From Desulfovibrio sp. JY (GTDB lineage Bacteria; Desulfobacterota; Desulfovibrionia; Desulfovibrionales; Desulfovibrionaceae): DNA of 64,000 nucleotides. Below, one piece after another: positions 1 to 7,427 of this stretch. The stretch lies in assembly GCA_021730285.1 (NCBI GenBank), contig CP082962.1, forward strand, positions 3,791,501 through 3,855,500. The letters run 5' to 3'. Below the pieces are notes generated by a model. That model did no database searches. It saw only the letters and a list, made by a program, of their open reading frames with translations, and was not told where the DNA came from. The position numbers and the translations under genes are program-made. Each line of letters starts with the position of its first letter. The stretch's first letter is position 1.

Positions 1-47
1 TCGGCGCCGCGCACTTCAAGGGTGTGCATCTGCGGCGGGAGAGATAA
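1..47 (+). CDS. C-terminus of an upstream phage gene (partial)
   Basis: A reading frame enters from the left edge (codons in phase with base 3) and ends at a TAA at 45-47, two bases before the start of the ASCH gene. The last residues are basic (HLRRER). The very tight spacing, like that of the following genes, suggests a real gene of the same operon. Too little is visible to name it. Confidence 0.4.
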   Translation, partial: GAAHFKGVHLRRER

Positions 48-49
48 CC

Positions 50-499
50 ATGGATATCCCGCGCATCGCCATCGCCGTGCAACAGCCTTGGGCCTGGCTG
101 CTGGTCAACGGATTCAAGGACGTGGAGAACAGGACGTGGCCGCTGCCCTCGGCCTACGTCGGCCGGCGGATCCTGATCCAGGCCAGTGCCCGGCCTACCT
201 TCAACTTGTCCATGGCCAGGGACATCCTCGAGGAGATCCACGCCCGTTACGGCCTGCCGGGAGGACTGCGTTTCCCGGACGAGGGCCGGCAGTCCGGCGG
301 CATCGTGGGCGTGGTCCGTTTTGTCGGCTGCGACCAGGGGCACCGCACCTCGCCCTGGGCGGAATCCGGCCAGTGGCACTGGCGCGTCGCCGATGCCGCC
401 CCCCTGCCCTTCATGCCATGCAAGGGGCGGCTGGGGTTCTTTCGGGTGGACTATGCCGCGCCCGAGACGCGGCCCAACCTGCTGGGGGTGGCGTCGTGA
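50..499 (+). CDS. ASCH domain-containing protein
   Basis: The 149-aa product starts with a typical ASCH (ASC-1 homology) core: a beta strand followed by QPWAWLLVNG and then KDVENRTW, with the conserved Gly, Lys and ENR residues near positions 17-29. ASCH domains have a PUA-like fold and are thought to bind nucleic acids or modified nucleotides; small phage-borne copies are common but their substrate is usually unknown. The start ATG at 50 has a purine-rich GGGAGAG just upstream. The gene's TGA overlaps the GTG start of the next gene, so it belongs to a translationally coupled early operon. The fold assignment is firm; the role in the phage is not. Confidence 0.8.
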   Translation: MDIPRIAIAVQQPWAWLLVNGFKDVENRTWPLPSAYVGRRILIQASARPTFNLSMARDILEEIHARYGLPGGLRFPDEGRQSGGIVGVVRFVGCDQGHRTSPWAESGQWHWRVADAAPLPFMPCKGRLGFFRVDYAAPETRPNLLGVAS

Positions 500-909
500 G
501 CAGGGAAACGCGCACTACGATGGATTGCTTGCGGATAATTCAGGAGAGACCTGAGTGGCGTTATCGAATTGGCAAGGTAATTAAGACTTTTGGCGACTAT
601 TTTCCGGGGGAGACGGTATTGTATCGCAACAGTCCGGGTGGGACGTGTATTGTTGAGACGCCCATGCCGGAGGATCATTATGCCGATGGACATTGCGGAT
701 CATTGCGAACTTGGGGAACCATCGTAGGAGTCCCCCATTTTATGGTTTCCCCTTTGGACAAGAAGGGGCCTCATCCATGTGTTGGATGCAGACAGCACAA
801 TCGTGAAGGATTTTCTTGTTGGGTCCTGGATTATTGCGGGGTGACGCCTAAATTCTTTAGCGACCAATTCAGCGATTTCTGTAGAGATAGAAGCAAGGTA
901 GACTTATGA
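496..909 (+). CDS. Hypothetical phage protein with Cys-rich patch
   Basis: A 137-aa product if it starts at the GTG at 496, which overlaps the preceding stop; an ATG at 520 is an alternative. I do not recognise a family. Visible features are a central Gly/His-containing stretch and a CVGCRQHN motif near the middle that could bind a metal together with later Cys residues (CWVLDYCG). Base composition is noticeably more AT-rich than the ASCH gene before it, which points to a separately acquired module. Its 3' end overlaps the next gene by ATGA. Confidence 0.6.
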   Translation: MSRETRTTMDCLRIIQERPEWRYRIGKVIKTFGDYFPGETVLYRNSPGGTCIVETPMPEDHYADGHCGSLRTWGTIVGVPHFMVSPLDKKGPHPCVGCRQHNREGFSCWVLDYCGVTPKFFSDQFSDFCRDRSKVDL

Positions 910-1130
910 GCTACCGCGATCTTTCCATCCCAAAGCGGAGGGCTTTCCTTGGCAATCAGCTTCGTGTGGTGATGAGGCTTGTCAAGGATGAAACCATCCT
1001 GTGCGCCGAGTGTGGAAAATCAATCCGCATTTTCTACGCCTACCGTTGTCGCTGGTGTGGATTTTACTTTTGCCCTGTGTGTGCGGACACCCACTTTGGG
1101 CCAGACATTTCCGAATGGAGGCTGCCATGA
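906..1130 (+). CDS. Small Zn-ribbon-like protein
   Basis: A 74-aa product with three Cys pairs: CAEC, CRWC and CPVC, the last followed by ADTHFG. This spacing is typical of a treble-clef or Zn-ribbon knuckle, so metal binding is a reasonable inference. There is no further domain. The start overlaps the upstream stop (ATGA) and the stop overlaps the next start (ATGA), so the gene sits inside a coupled operon. No function can be assigned. Confidence 0.65.
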   Translation: MSYRDLSIPKRRAFLGNQLRVVMRLVKDETILCAECGKSIRIFYAYRCRWCGFYFCPVCADTHFGPDISEWRLP

Positions 1131-1699
1131 AACGCCGCCCCACTCCTGGTCAGCTGTCCCTGTTCGACACGACGGGCGGCATGTCCGCTTCGGTGCGAAA
1201 GAAGCCGCCGCCCGCACCACTCTTGGCTCCAAAGACCATGATCCACGATAAGCCGAAGCGACAGTCTCCGCAGATTATACAACCAGACTACATGCGTGAC
1301 GGTATGCTCTACCTCCCGGAGGGTGTTGCGCAACCGCCCTGCATGGCGAACTGGTATTGCGTGGTATCGGACGATGGGAAGCGTGACGCTTTGACCGTCC
1401 TCTACCGCATTTACAACAAGAATGAGGCCAAGGAACTCGAAGACATATCCGGAGTTCTTGAAATCCCGATCCTCGGGAGATGCTGGGAAGACCATGGAAA
1501 CTGGCTGCAGGACGTCTACAGCCCGGCCATTGACGCGTTGGAAGCCTACGCCGCCGAAACGCTGGGCACCTCTATTTTGGGTGTCAAACTGCGGCACTAT
1601 CTTGTGGTGGCTCATAGCCAGGAACAACGGTTCGAACAGCGCGACGTGCCGCATCTGGGGACCGTGCGGCCGCAGGTGAAAAGCGAGGTGGCGGCATGA
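1127..1699 (+). CDS. Hypothetical protein with N-terminal beta-clamp-binding-like motif
   Basis: The ATG at 1127 overlaps the previous stop and gives a 190-aa product; the frame is open further upstream, but the overlap favours this start. Residues 9-13 read QLSLF, which matches the consensus peptide (QLxLF) used by bacterial proteins to dock on the DNA polymerase III beta sliding clamp. The motif lies in a flexible, Pro/Lys-rich N-terminal stretch (about residues 1-45), where such peptides are usually found. The remainder looks like a compact alpha/beta domain of unknown family. The stop overlaps the next ATG. The clamp interaction is inferred from the motif only. Confidence 0.65.
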   Translation: MKRRPTPGQLSLFDTTGGMSASVRKKPPPAPLLAPKTMIHDKPKRQSPQIIQPDYMRDGMLYLPEGVAQPPCMANWYCVVSDDGKRDALTVLYRIYNKNEAKELEDISGVLEIPILGRCWEDHGNWLQDVYSPAIDALEAYAAETLGTSILGVKLRHYLVVAHSQEQRFEQRDVPHLGTVRPQVKSEVAA

Positions 1700-2802
1700 T
1701 GCTTGATGCCAATGGCCACGAAGCCGCACCTCTGACAGCTTACGAGCGACGTTGGGCCGAGTCCGTGGATTCCGGCAAGGTCTTGGCCGCCTACCAGGAA
1801 TTGCAGCGCCGGCAGGCTTTGCCCTTGGCCGACAAGGTAGCCATGAGCCTTGACCGCATCAGGGACTGGTACGAGGCCTGGAACGGGCAGGTGTCTGTTT
1901 CGTTTTCGGGAGGAAAGGATTCTAGCGTTTTGTTGTGGCTGGTACGCCTGATTTATCCAGACGTACCAGCAGTTTTCTGTCACACTGGCCTAGAATACCC
2001 GGAGATATTGCGCATTGTGAAGGAGACTCCTGACCACGTCATCCTGCACCCGCGCATTCCGTTCCATCAGGTCATCCGGGACTATGGCTGGCCCATCGCA
2101 TCCAAGAAGGTCGCCAGGGGCGTGAATATCCTGCGCAACCCAACCGAGAGGAATAAAAACATTTGGAGGCTCTACGACCAGGGTATCAACCGCTACGGGA
2201 AAGAGGTCCACGGATTCAAGGTTCCGAACCAGTGGCGTTTCCTGGTCCAAGCCCCTTTTTCGGTTTCCGATCACTGCTGCCAGGTCATGAAGAAAGGCCC
2301 GGCCGCAGTCTATGACAGAGAGACGGGACGCAAGCCGTTCATCGGCACGCTGGCCGCTGACTCCAAAGCCAGACAGCGGACCTACCTGCAGACCGGTTGC
2401 AACGCGTACGACCAGCAACATCCGCGCTCGGCCCCGCTCTCATTTTGGACTGAGCAAGACATTCTCCAATGCATCCTCGAAAACAACATTCCGATTCCAT
2501 CCGTCTATGGCCAGATCGTTGAGGTGGACGGTCGGCTTGTGACCACGGGCGTGCGTCGTACCGGCTGCGTGTTCTGCTGCTTCGGCTTGCACATGGATCA
2601 TTTGGACGGACCGGAGAATCGTTTCCAGCGGTTAGCCCGGACTCACCCGAACCTTCACCGCTACTGCATGGACAAGCTCGGCCTGCGCAAGGTTCTTTCT
2701 TACTGCAGGGATGCGGCCCCGCCGCGGTTGGCGCAGCTGTTTGTTTGGGAACCGAGGAAGATACTACGGCAGGGAAGCTTACTAGAGGTTCTCCCGGCAT
2801 GA
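1696..2802 (+). CDS. PP-loop phosphoadenosine phosphosulfate reductase family protein
   Basis: A 368-aa product with a clear PP-loop SGGKDSS near residues 70-76, which binds ATP or an adenylyl group in the PAPS reductase/N-type ATP pyrophosphatase superfamily. A second conserved block (FIGTLAADSKARQ) follows near residue 215, and a Cys cluster GCVFCCFG precedes a RFQRLARTHP helix near residue 300; this C-terminal pattern is typical of phage-borne family members and suggests a metal or Fe-S site. Such genes are frequent in phages but their substrate is unsettled; assimilatory PAPS reduction, nucleotide thiolation or DNA modification are possibilities. No dnd partner genes are seen. ATGA overlaps at both ends place it in the early operon. 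Confidence 0.82.
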   Translation: MMLDANGHEAAPLTAYERRWAESVDSGKVLAAYQELQRRQALPLADKVAMSLDRIRDWYEAWNGQVSVSFSGGKDSSVLLWLVRLIYPDVPAVFCHTGLEYPEILRIVKETPDHVILHPRIPFHQVIRDYGWPIASKKVARGVNILRNPTERNKNIWRLYDQGINRYGKEVHGFKVPNQWRFLVQAPFSVSDHCCQVMKKGPAAVYDRETGRKPFIGTLAADSKARQRTYLQTGCNAYDQQHPRSAPLSFWTEQDILQCILENNIPIPSVYGQIVEVDGRLVTTGVRRTGCVFCCFGLHMDHLDGPENRFQRLARTHPNLHRYCMDKLGLRKVLSYCRDAAPPRLAQLFVWEPRKILRQGSLLEVLPA

Positions 2803-3278
2803 CCTATCCTTTATTGTCACGAGTCAAGCAGTCGGACTGGTTTTTTGACGAGTACACGTCGCCAAATATTCCACGCGATGTTGCGTGGTCAAGATTTTAT
2901 CTTGCTGCCCGACATCCTGTTTGGAAAATAAGTAAACTTCGTTTTTTGGGACTTTCTTATACTGACGTTTATCATTGGATATACTTGACTATCATAGACG
3001 CAAACAAAAGAGGTTTGGCGCATCAAGTTGACGCGTCAGAAATGTGGCCTAAATTCGAACAAGCCCGCGAGATGGAACGAGAGAAAATACGAACACAGGA
3101 AGCAGAACAGCGACGGAAGTTTAAGGAGCAGGAGGAACAATCAAAAGCGCTTTGGCGAGCCGCGCTGGATGTGGACGCAGTGAGGAGAAACTACCCGCAC
3201 TTGTTTGAGCCTTCCAGTGTGCCCACGCCGAAACGAAAAGTCGTCGTGCGTGTGGAGCAATTGAGGTTGTTTGCATGA
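2799..3278 (+). CDS. Hypothetical protein with C-terminal beta-clamp-binding-like motif
   Basis: The ATG at 2799 overlaps the previous stop and gives 159 aa. Residues about 85-120 form a highly charged Glu/Arg/Lys-rich helix, probably coiled coil. The protein ends EQLRLFA, so QLRLF occupies residues 154-158; this resembles a beta sliding clamp-binding peptide at a free C-terminus. The gene is AT-richer than the terminase gene that follows. I do not recognise a family. Position directly before the terminase large subunit would fit a small terminase-like or DNA-metabolism role, but neither is shown. Confidence 0.6.
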   Translation: MTYPLLSRVKQSDWFFDEYTSPNIPRDVAWSRFYLAARHPVWKISKLRFLGLSYTDVYHWIYLTIIDANKRGLAHQVDASEMWPKFEQAREMEREKIRTQEAEQRRKFKEQEEQSKALWRAALDVDAVRRNYPHLFEPSSVPTPKRKVVVRVEQLRLFA

Positions 3279-5164
3279 CCGTCCCCGAGTCCGTTCGTTT
3301 TCGCTTCACCGACGGCGAGCGCCGCATCTTCCGCAAGCGGGTGCGACCGCAACCGTCCGTCTGGGCGGCGCAGAACATCGTGGTACAGGACGGGCCGTTC
3401 GCGGGCTCGCGCCTGCGCATGGACGTCACGCCCTACCTCCCCGGCATCATTGATACGCTGTACCAACCCGGCGTCGAGGAGGTCGGCGTCTGTGCTTCGC
3501 CGCAAATCGGTAAGTCCGAGCTGCTTTTTTCCAGCCTTTTCTTTTCCATGGAGTTCTTCCCTGGCCCGAAGCTGATGGCCATGCCGGACGAGGACACGCT
3601 GACCCGGGCCGTGGAAAAAAAGTTGCTGCCACGCATCAAAGGGTCCGCCGCGCTCCGCAAGCTCTTTTACCGTTACGCCAAGGGTACCTTCGAACTGACC
3701 GACGGATCGCCGGTCTACCTGGCCTCCTCCCAGTCTCCGGCCCAGCGCGCGTCCGTGACGGTCATGCACATGTTCCTCGACGAGATCGACCTCTATCGCC
3801 AGCTGGCCGGCCAGGGCGCGCCGATCACGGAGTTCGAGGAGCGCACAATCTCCTATGGAATTAAGCGCAAAATATTAAAAATATCCAAAACAATGGGCGA
3901 TGAGACAAGCGCCATCTGGATTTTTATTACCATTATTTGTGACGAGCTGCGTCGCTGGCATGTCCCCTGCCCGGCCTGCGGCACCGTCCAGGTCATGCAC
4001 GAGGACCACGTGGTCGTCCTGGAGCACTGCAAGGATCCTCGGGAGATCAAGCGCCGCAAGTTGGGACGCTACAAATGCCCGCACTGCGGATACCTCTGGA
4101 CCGACCACGCCCGGAACCAGGCCGTGGCGCGCGGGGAATGGGTCGCCGACGAGCCGGTGCTTCGGCCCCGAGCCGTGGGCTTCCATCTGCCGGCGTTGGT
4201 GTCGCCGTTCGTCAGCCTTTCCGAGTTCGCCGCGGACAAGCTGACCGCCGAAAACTCCGATGACGATCGGGTCAAACGCGACTACGCCAACGGCCGTTGC
4301 GCCAAGCCGTTCAAGGCGATCGCCCTGGAAACACCCCAGGAATCCATCCTGTCGCGCCGGGCCATGTGGTTGCCGGCCAAGACCGTGCCGGTCGAGGCCG
4401 TGGCGCTCACCTGCGGCATCGATGTCCAGATGGACGACTTCTGGTTTTCGGTGCTGGCCTGGGGCCGGGAAATGCAAAGTTGGCTCGTGGACTATGGCCA
4501 GCTGCGCACCTGGGAGGACGTCATGGGGCTCGTGCACGGAACGCGCTATCCTGTCCTTGGCCGCGACGGTTCGACGCTCGGGATCTGGCGCGCCGGCATC
4601 GACTCGGGCGGCAACAAAACCAAGCACGAGATCCTGACCCGCACCGAGGAGGTCTATTCCTGGTGCCGGGCGCGCGGCGACGGCCGGCTGTTCCCGATCA
4701 AGGGACGCAGCCGGGACTACCACGTCAACGTCAGCTGGACGACCATCGACAAGCTGCCCCACTCCGGCCGGCCCATCCCTGGCGGGCTGCAGCTCTACCT
4801 GCTCGACGTCAATAGCCTCAAGCGCCTGCTGTATAAGCGGCTGCGCCAGGACGCCAAGCAGCCCATGCTGCTCCATGGCCAGACCGGGGAGGATTACGCC
4901 CGGCATCTGGCCGCCGAGCGCCTGGTCAAGGACAGGACCGGCAACTACGTTTGGGAAGAGTTAAGCGATACCAACCACTTGTTGGACTCAACCATGATCG
5001 CCCATGCCTGCGCGGACGATTCCTGGACGCCGAGCCTGCAGTACATGCTGGATCAGGAACGGAAAGATGCGGAGGCCCCGGCCGCGCGAGTCTCCGATAG
5101 CGATGCCGCCCCGGCCGTGGTCATGGCCCAGCGCCGCAACAATACCATTCTCGCCAACCGATAA
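3275..5164 (+). CDS. Phage terminase large subunit, GpA family
   Basis: 629 aa, the usual length of lambda gpA-type terminases. It packages concatemeric DNA into proheads using an N-terminal ATPase and a C-terminal nuclease. The ATP-binding P-loop variant SPQIGKSE lies at about residues 75-82 and the Walker B block MFLDEID at 167-172. A Zn-binding insertion with CPAC (about 232) and CPHC (about 268) follows, as in other GpA proteins. The nuclease part begins with GIDVQMDDF near residue 385 and includes a conserved DSTMIAHA near the end. The start ATG overlaps the preceding stop. The conventional small subunit is not obvious upstream; the HTH protein just downstream is a candidate. Confidence 0.95.
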   Translation: MTVPESVRFRFTDGERRIFRKRVRPQPSVWAAQNIVVQDGPFAGSRLRMDVTPYLPGIIDTLYQPGVEEVGVCASPQIGKSELLFSSLFFSMEFFPGPKLMAMPDEDTLTRAVEKKLLPRIKGSAALRKLFYRYAKGTFELTDGSPVYLASSQSPAQRASVTVMHMFLDEIDLYRQLAGQGAPITEFEERTISYGIKRKILKISKTMGDETSAIWIFITIICDELRRWHVPCPACGTVQVMHEDHVVVLEHCKDPREIKRRKLGRYKCPHCGYLWTDHARNQAVARGEWVADEPVLRPRAVGFHLPALVSPFVSLSEFAADKLTAENSDDDRVKRDYANGRCAKPFKAIALETPQESILSRRAMWLPAKTVPVEAVALTCGIDVQMDDFWFSVLAWGREMQSWLVDYGQLRTWEDVMGLVHGTRYPVLGRDGSTLGIWRAGIDSGGNKTKHEILTRTEEVYSWCRARGDGRLFPIKGRSRDYHVNVSWTTIDKLPHSGRPIPGGLQLYLLDVNSLKRLLYKRLRQDAKQPMLLHGQTGEDYARHLAAERLVKDRTGNYVWEELSDTNHLLDSTMIAHACADDSWTPSLQYMLDQERKDAEAPAARVSDSDAAPAVVMAQRRNNTILANR

Positions 5165-5180
5165 GCGTGAGAGCCCCCAC

Positions 5181-5390
5181 ATGAGCAAAACGAATCTTCC
5201 CTACGATCGCGCCGCCGACGGCAAGCTCCTCACTGTGCTGCAGGTATCGGAGCGGCTGAAATGTCACAAGAGTTACGTCTACAAGCTGATCGGCAAGCAT
5301 GAACTCCGGCATATCCGCTTGGGCGACATCAAGGGGTTGCGGATCACGGAACGCAGTCTGCTGCGCTACCTCAAGCGTCGGGGAGAATAG
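5181..5390 (+). CDS. Small helix-turn-helix protein (excisionase/gpNu1-like fold)
   Basis: 69 aa, starting at ATG 5181, 16 bases after the terminase stop. Residues about 18-65 form a MerR/excisionase-type winged HTH: LLTVLQVSERLKCHKSYVYK, then LRHIRLGDIKGLRI, then a final RSLLRYLKRR helix. This fold is used by excisionases and also by the DNA-binding domain of lambda gpNu1, the small terminase subunit. Its position between the terminase large subunit and the gpW-like gene, next to a repeat-rich non-coding segment, makes DNA recognition during packaging or local transcription control plausible. The protein lacks the extra gpA-binding region of full-length gpNu1. Confidence 0.75.
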   Translation: MSKTNLPYDRAADGKLLTVLQVSERLKCHKSYVYKLIGKHELRHIRLGDIKGLRITERSLLRYLKRRGE

Positions 5391-5402
5391 CCTCTCCGAA
5401 CT

Positions 5403-5451
5403 TTTTTTCGAGGATGCAAAATCGAAGGGCAATTTTGCATCCTCGAAAAAA
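5403..5451. repeat. 20-bp perfect inverted repeat in late-operon gap
   Basis: Bases 5403-5422 and 5432-5451 are exact reverse complements separated by a 9-base loop. Each arm reads T6-CGAGGATGCAAAAT from the outside in. The outer ends are T-rich on the 5' side and A-rich on the 3' side, the opposite of an intrinsic terminator, so it should not terminate in either direction. It lies just after the HTH gene and may be a protein-binding site, an RNA processing hairpin or a packaging-related site. Confidence 0.8.
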
Positions 5452-5522
5452 CCCGAAAAGCCGCTCCGGGACTGTGTTGGCGAGTTCTTCGCCGACAGCC
5501 GAACCCCCTGAAAAAACCGTCT

Positions 5523-5549
5523 CCATGTTACCCATGTTATCCATGTTAC
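5523..5549. repeat. Three tandem 9-bp repeats (iteron-like)
   Basis: Three head-to-tail copies of CCATGTTAC occur at 5523-5531, 5532-5540 (last base T) and 5541-5549. They end about 38 bases before the gpW-like start codon. Together with the inverted repeat at 5403-5451 they fill the only sizeable gap of the head gene region. Such arrays usually bind a protein; the neighbouring HTH protein is the obvious candidate, which is inference. Confidence 0.7.
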
Positions 5550-5586
5550 CCTAATCGACCCAGGGGGGTGTGCTACGCCCCTCGCC

Positions 5587-5820
5587 ATGGCCATATTCAC
5601 CCGAGCGGAAAAAGCGGAACAGCTGGCAGCCTGGAAGGCGGCGCTTCTGGCCGTGGCCGAGGGGCAGGAATTCACGATCGGCACACGTCGCTTGCGCCGG
5701 GCGGACTTGCCCGCCATCCAGCAGCATCTGGACTGGCTGGACAAACAAGCCACGGTCGAGGATCAGGCCGCCGGCACGGGCAGCCCCATGTTCGGCCACC
5801 TTATCCCGGGGCGATACTGA
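5587..5820 (+). CDS. gpW-like head-tail joining protein (DUF6148 type)
   Basis: 77 aa with an N-terminal helix (RAEKAEQLAAWKAALLAVAEG), a short beta hairpin (FTIGTRRLRRADL) and a second helix, the layout of small gpW/DUF6148 head-completion proteins. It lies exactly where gene W lies in lambda, between terminase large subunit and portal. gpW-type proteins attach to the portal after packaging and help connect head and tail. The stop overlaps the portal start (TGATG). Family assignment rests on length, pattern and position. Confidence 0.78.
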   Translation: MAIFTRAEKAEQLAAWKAALLAVAEGQEFTIGTRRLRRADLPAIQQHLDWLDKQATVEDQAAGTGSPMFGHLIPGRY

Positions 5821-7427
5821 TGGCCGCGAACTGGTTGGACCGCGCCATCGGCTGGATCGCTCCGGAGCGAGGGCTACGCCGGGTGCGGGCTCGGGCCGCG
5901 ATGGCCGCCATGGCCGGTCTGGCCGGCATGGTCCAGCCCATGCGGCGCACGGCCGGAAGCCGCGAAGGCACCCTGGCAAATTTTCTTCCTTCCAGGCTCA
6001 ATGCCTTCGCCCTCGAGCGGGATGCGGACATGATCCGCGATCGGGCCGAATCCCTGGTGGCCAGCGATGGCCACGCCACCTCCTGCGTCGACTCCCTGGC
6101 CCTTAACGTGGCCGGTTCCGGTCTGCACCCTCAGTCCGCCCCCGATGCCCAGGCCCTGGGCCTGACCGACGAGGAGGCCGATGCCTTTGCCGACAGCGCG
6201 GAAAAGGCCTGGGACCGCTGGTGCCGCGAGGCCGACGCCGCCGACACCGACCACTTCGACGATCTCCAGTACCAGGCCGTCCGGAGCATGTTCGTCACGG
6301 GCGAGTTTCTGCACTTGCCCGTGTGGCTCGAGGAGCCTGGCCGCAAGTTCGGCCTGGCCATCCAGGCCTTGCACCCGGCCAGGCTGCGCACCCCCTCCGA
6401 CCTGCTCATGAATCCGCTCATCAAGCAGGGCGTGGAGATGGGAGTCAACGGCCGCCCCATCGCCTACTGGCTGGCCGAGCCGCCGGACAACCGCCCCCTG
6501 GCCGGGCTGTCCAGCTCCTGTTTTCGTCGTGTCCCGCGCAAAGCCGGTCACCGCTGGACCTGCTTCCACCGTCGTCACGGCAAGGGACCCGAGCAGATCC
6601 GGGGTGAAACGATTCTCGCGCCGGCCATGAAGCTTTTTTCCGACCTGGCGGCTTATGTCGACGCGGAACTTGTCGGTGCGGTCGTCGCCGCGTCGTTCAC
6701 CGTCTTTATGGAGGCCGCAGGCGACCAGCTGTCCGGCGGCGTGACCTTGGACGGGACCCGCAAGACCGGCCCGGCCAGCCCCTATCCCAAAGAGATCGCC
6801 CCGGGGACCATCGTTGCCGGCCAGCCCGGACACAAGCCGCATCTCCTCGCCAACCCCCGGCCGCCCCAGACCTTCGAGCAGTTTTACACCCGGGTCCTTC
6901 GGGCCGTGGCCGCGTCCACGGGCCAACCCTACGAGTCCGTGGCCAAGGACTTCTCGAAAACGAATTACAGCTCGGCCCGGGCCGCGCTCCTCGAGGTCTG
7001 GAAGCTCTACACGCTGTACCAGGACTGGTTCGTGCGCGGCTACCTGCAGCAGGTCTGGGAGATGGTCATGGAGGAGGCCTGGCTGCGCGGCTACCTGATC
7101 ATCCCGGAAGGGAAGCCCGACCTGTACGAAGCCTGGGACGCCTGGCTCGCCGCCTCCTGGACCCGGCCGCCGCGCGGCCAGATCGATCCGGTCAAGGAGC
7201 GCACGGCCGAGCAGCTCGGCCTCAACAACCTGTCCGATTCCCTGACGGACATCCTTTACGCCCGCGGCTCGGATCCCGAGACCATGGCCCGCAAGATCGC
7301 CCGTGAACGTCGCATCTATGCCCGCTACGGCTTGGAGGCCACCCCGACTCCGGTCTCTGTCCAGGCCGCAGTCTCGGACAAGCCCGAGGACGCCCCCCAG
7401 GAGACCGCAACCGAGGAGGCCGCGTGA
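5820..7427 (+). CDS. Phage portal protein, lambda family
   Basis: 535 aa, the usual length of lambda gpB-like portals. It would form the dodecameric ring at the capsid vertex through which DNA enters. Characteristic features are the N-terminal R..AA.MAAMAG helix region, the DHFDDLQYQAVRSMFVTGE block near residue 150, and the QIRGETILAPAMKLFSDLAAY..AELVGAVVAA segment near residue 260, all typical of this family. The start ATG overlaps the gpW-like stop by one base. The end overlaps the protease start, so translation is coupled. Confidence 0.94.
   Translation: MAANWLDRAIGWIAPERGLRRVRARAAMAAMAGLAGMVQPMRRTAGSREGTLANFLPSRLNAFALERDADMIRDRAESLVASDGHATSCVDSLALNVAGSGLHPQSAPDAQALGLTDEEADAFADSAEKAWDRWCREADAADTDHFDDLQYQAVRSMFVTGEFLHLPVWLEEPGRKFGLAIQALHPARLRTPSDLLMNPLIKQGVEMGVNGRPIAYWLAEPPDNRPLAGLSSSCFRRVPRKAGHRWTCFHRRHGKGPEQIRGETILAPAMKLFSDLAAYVDAELVGAVVAASFTVFMEAAGDQLSGGVTLDGTRKTGPASPYPKEIAPGTIVAGQPGHKPHLLANPRPPQTFEQFYTRVLRAVAASTGQPYESVAKDFSKTNYSSARAALLEVWKLYTLYQDWFVRGYLQQVWEMVMEEAWLRGYLIIPEGKPDLYEAWDAWLAASWTRPPRGQIDPVKERTAEQLGLNNLSDSLTDILYARGSDPETMARKIARERRIYARYGLEATPTPVSVQAAVSDKPEDAPQETATEEAA

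Noticed and set aside
5403-5451. Reading the perfect inverted repeat as an intrinsic terminator
   Set aside because: T residues are on the 5' side and A residues on the 3' side in both directions, so no T-tract follows the stem.
5523-5549. Reading the three tandem 9-mers as a CRISPR array
   Set aside because: Repeats are only 9 bases, directly adjacent, with no spacers and no cas genes.
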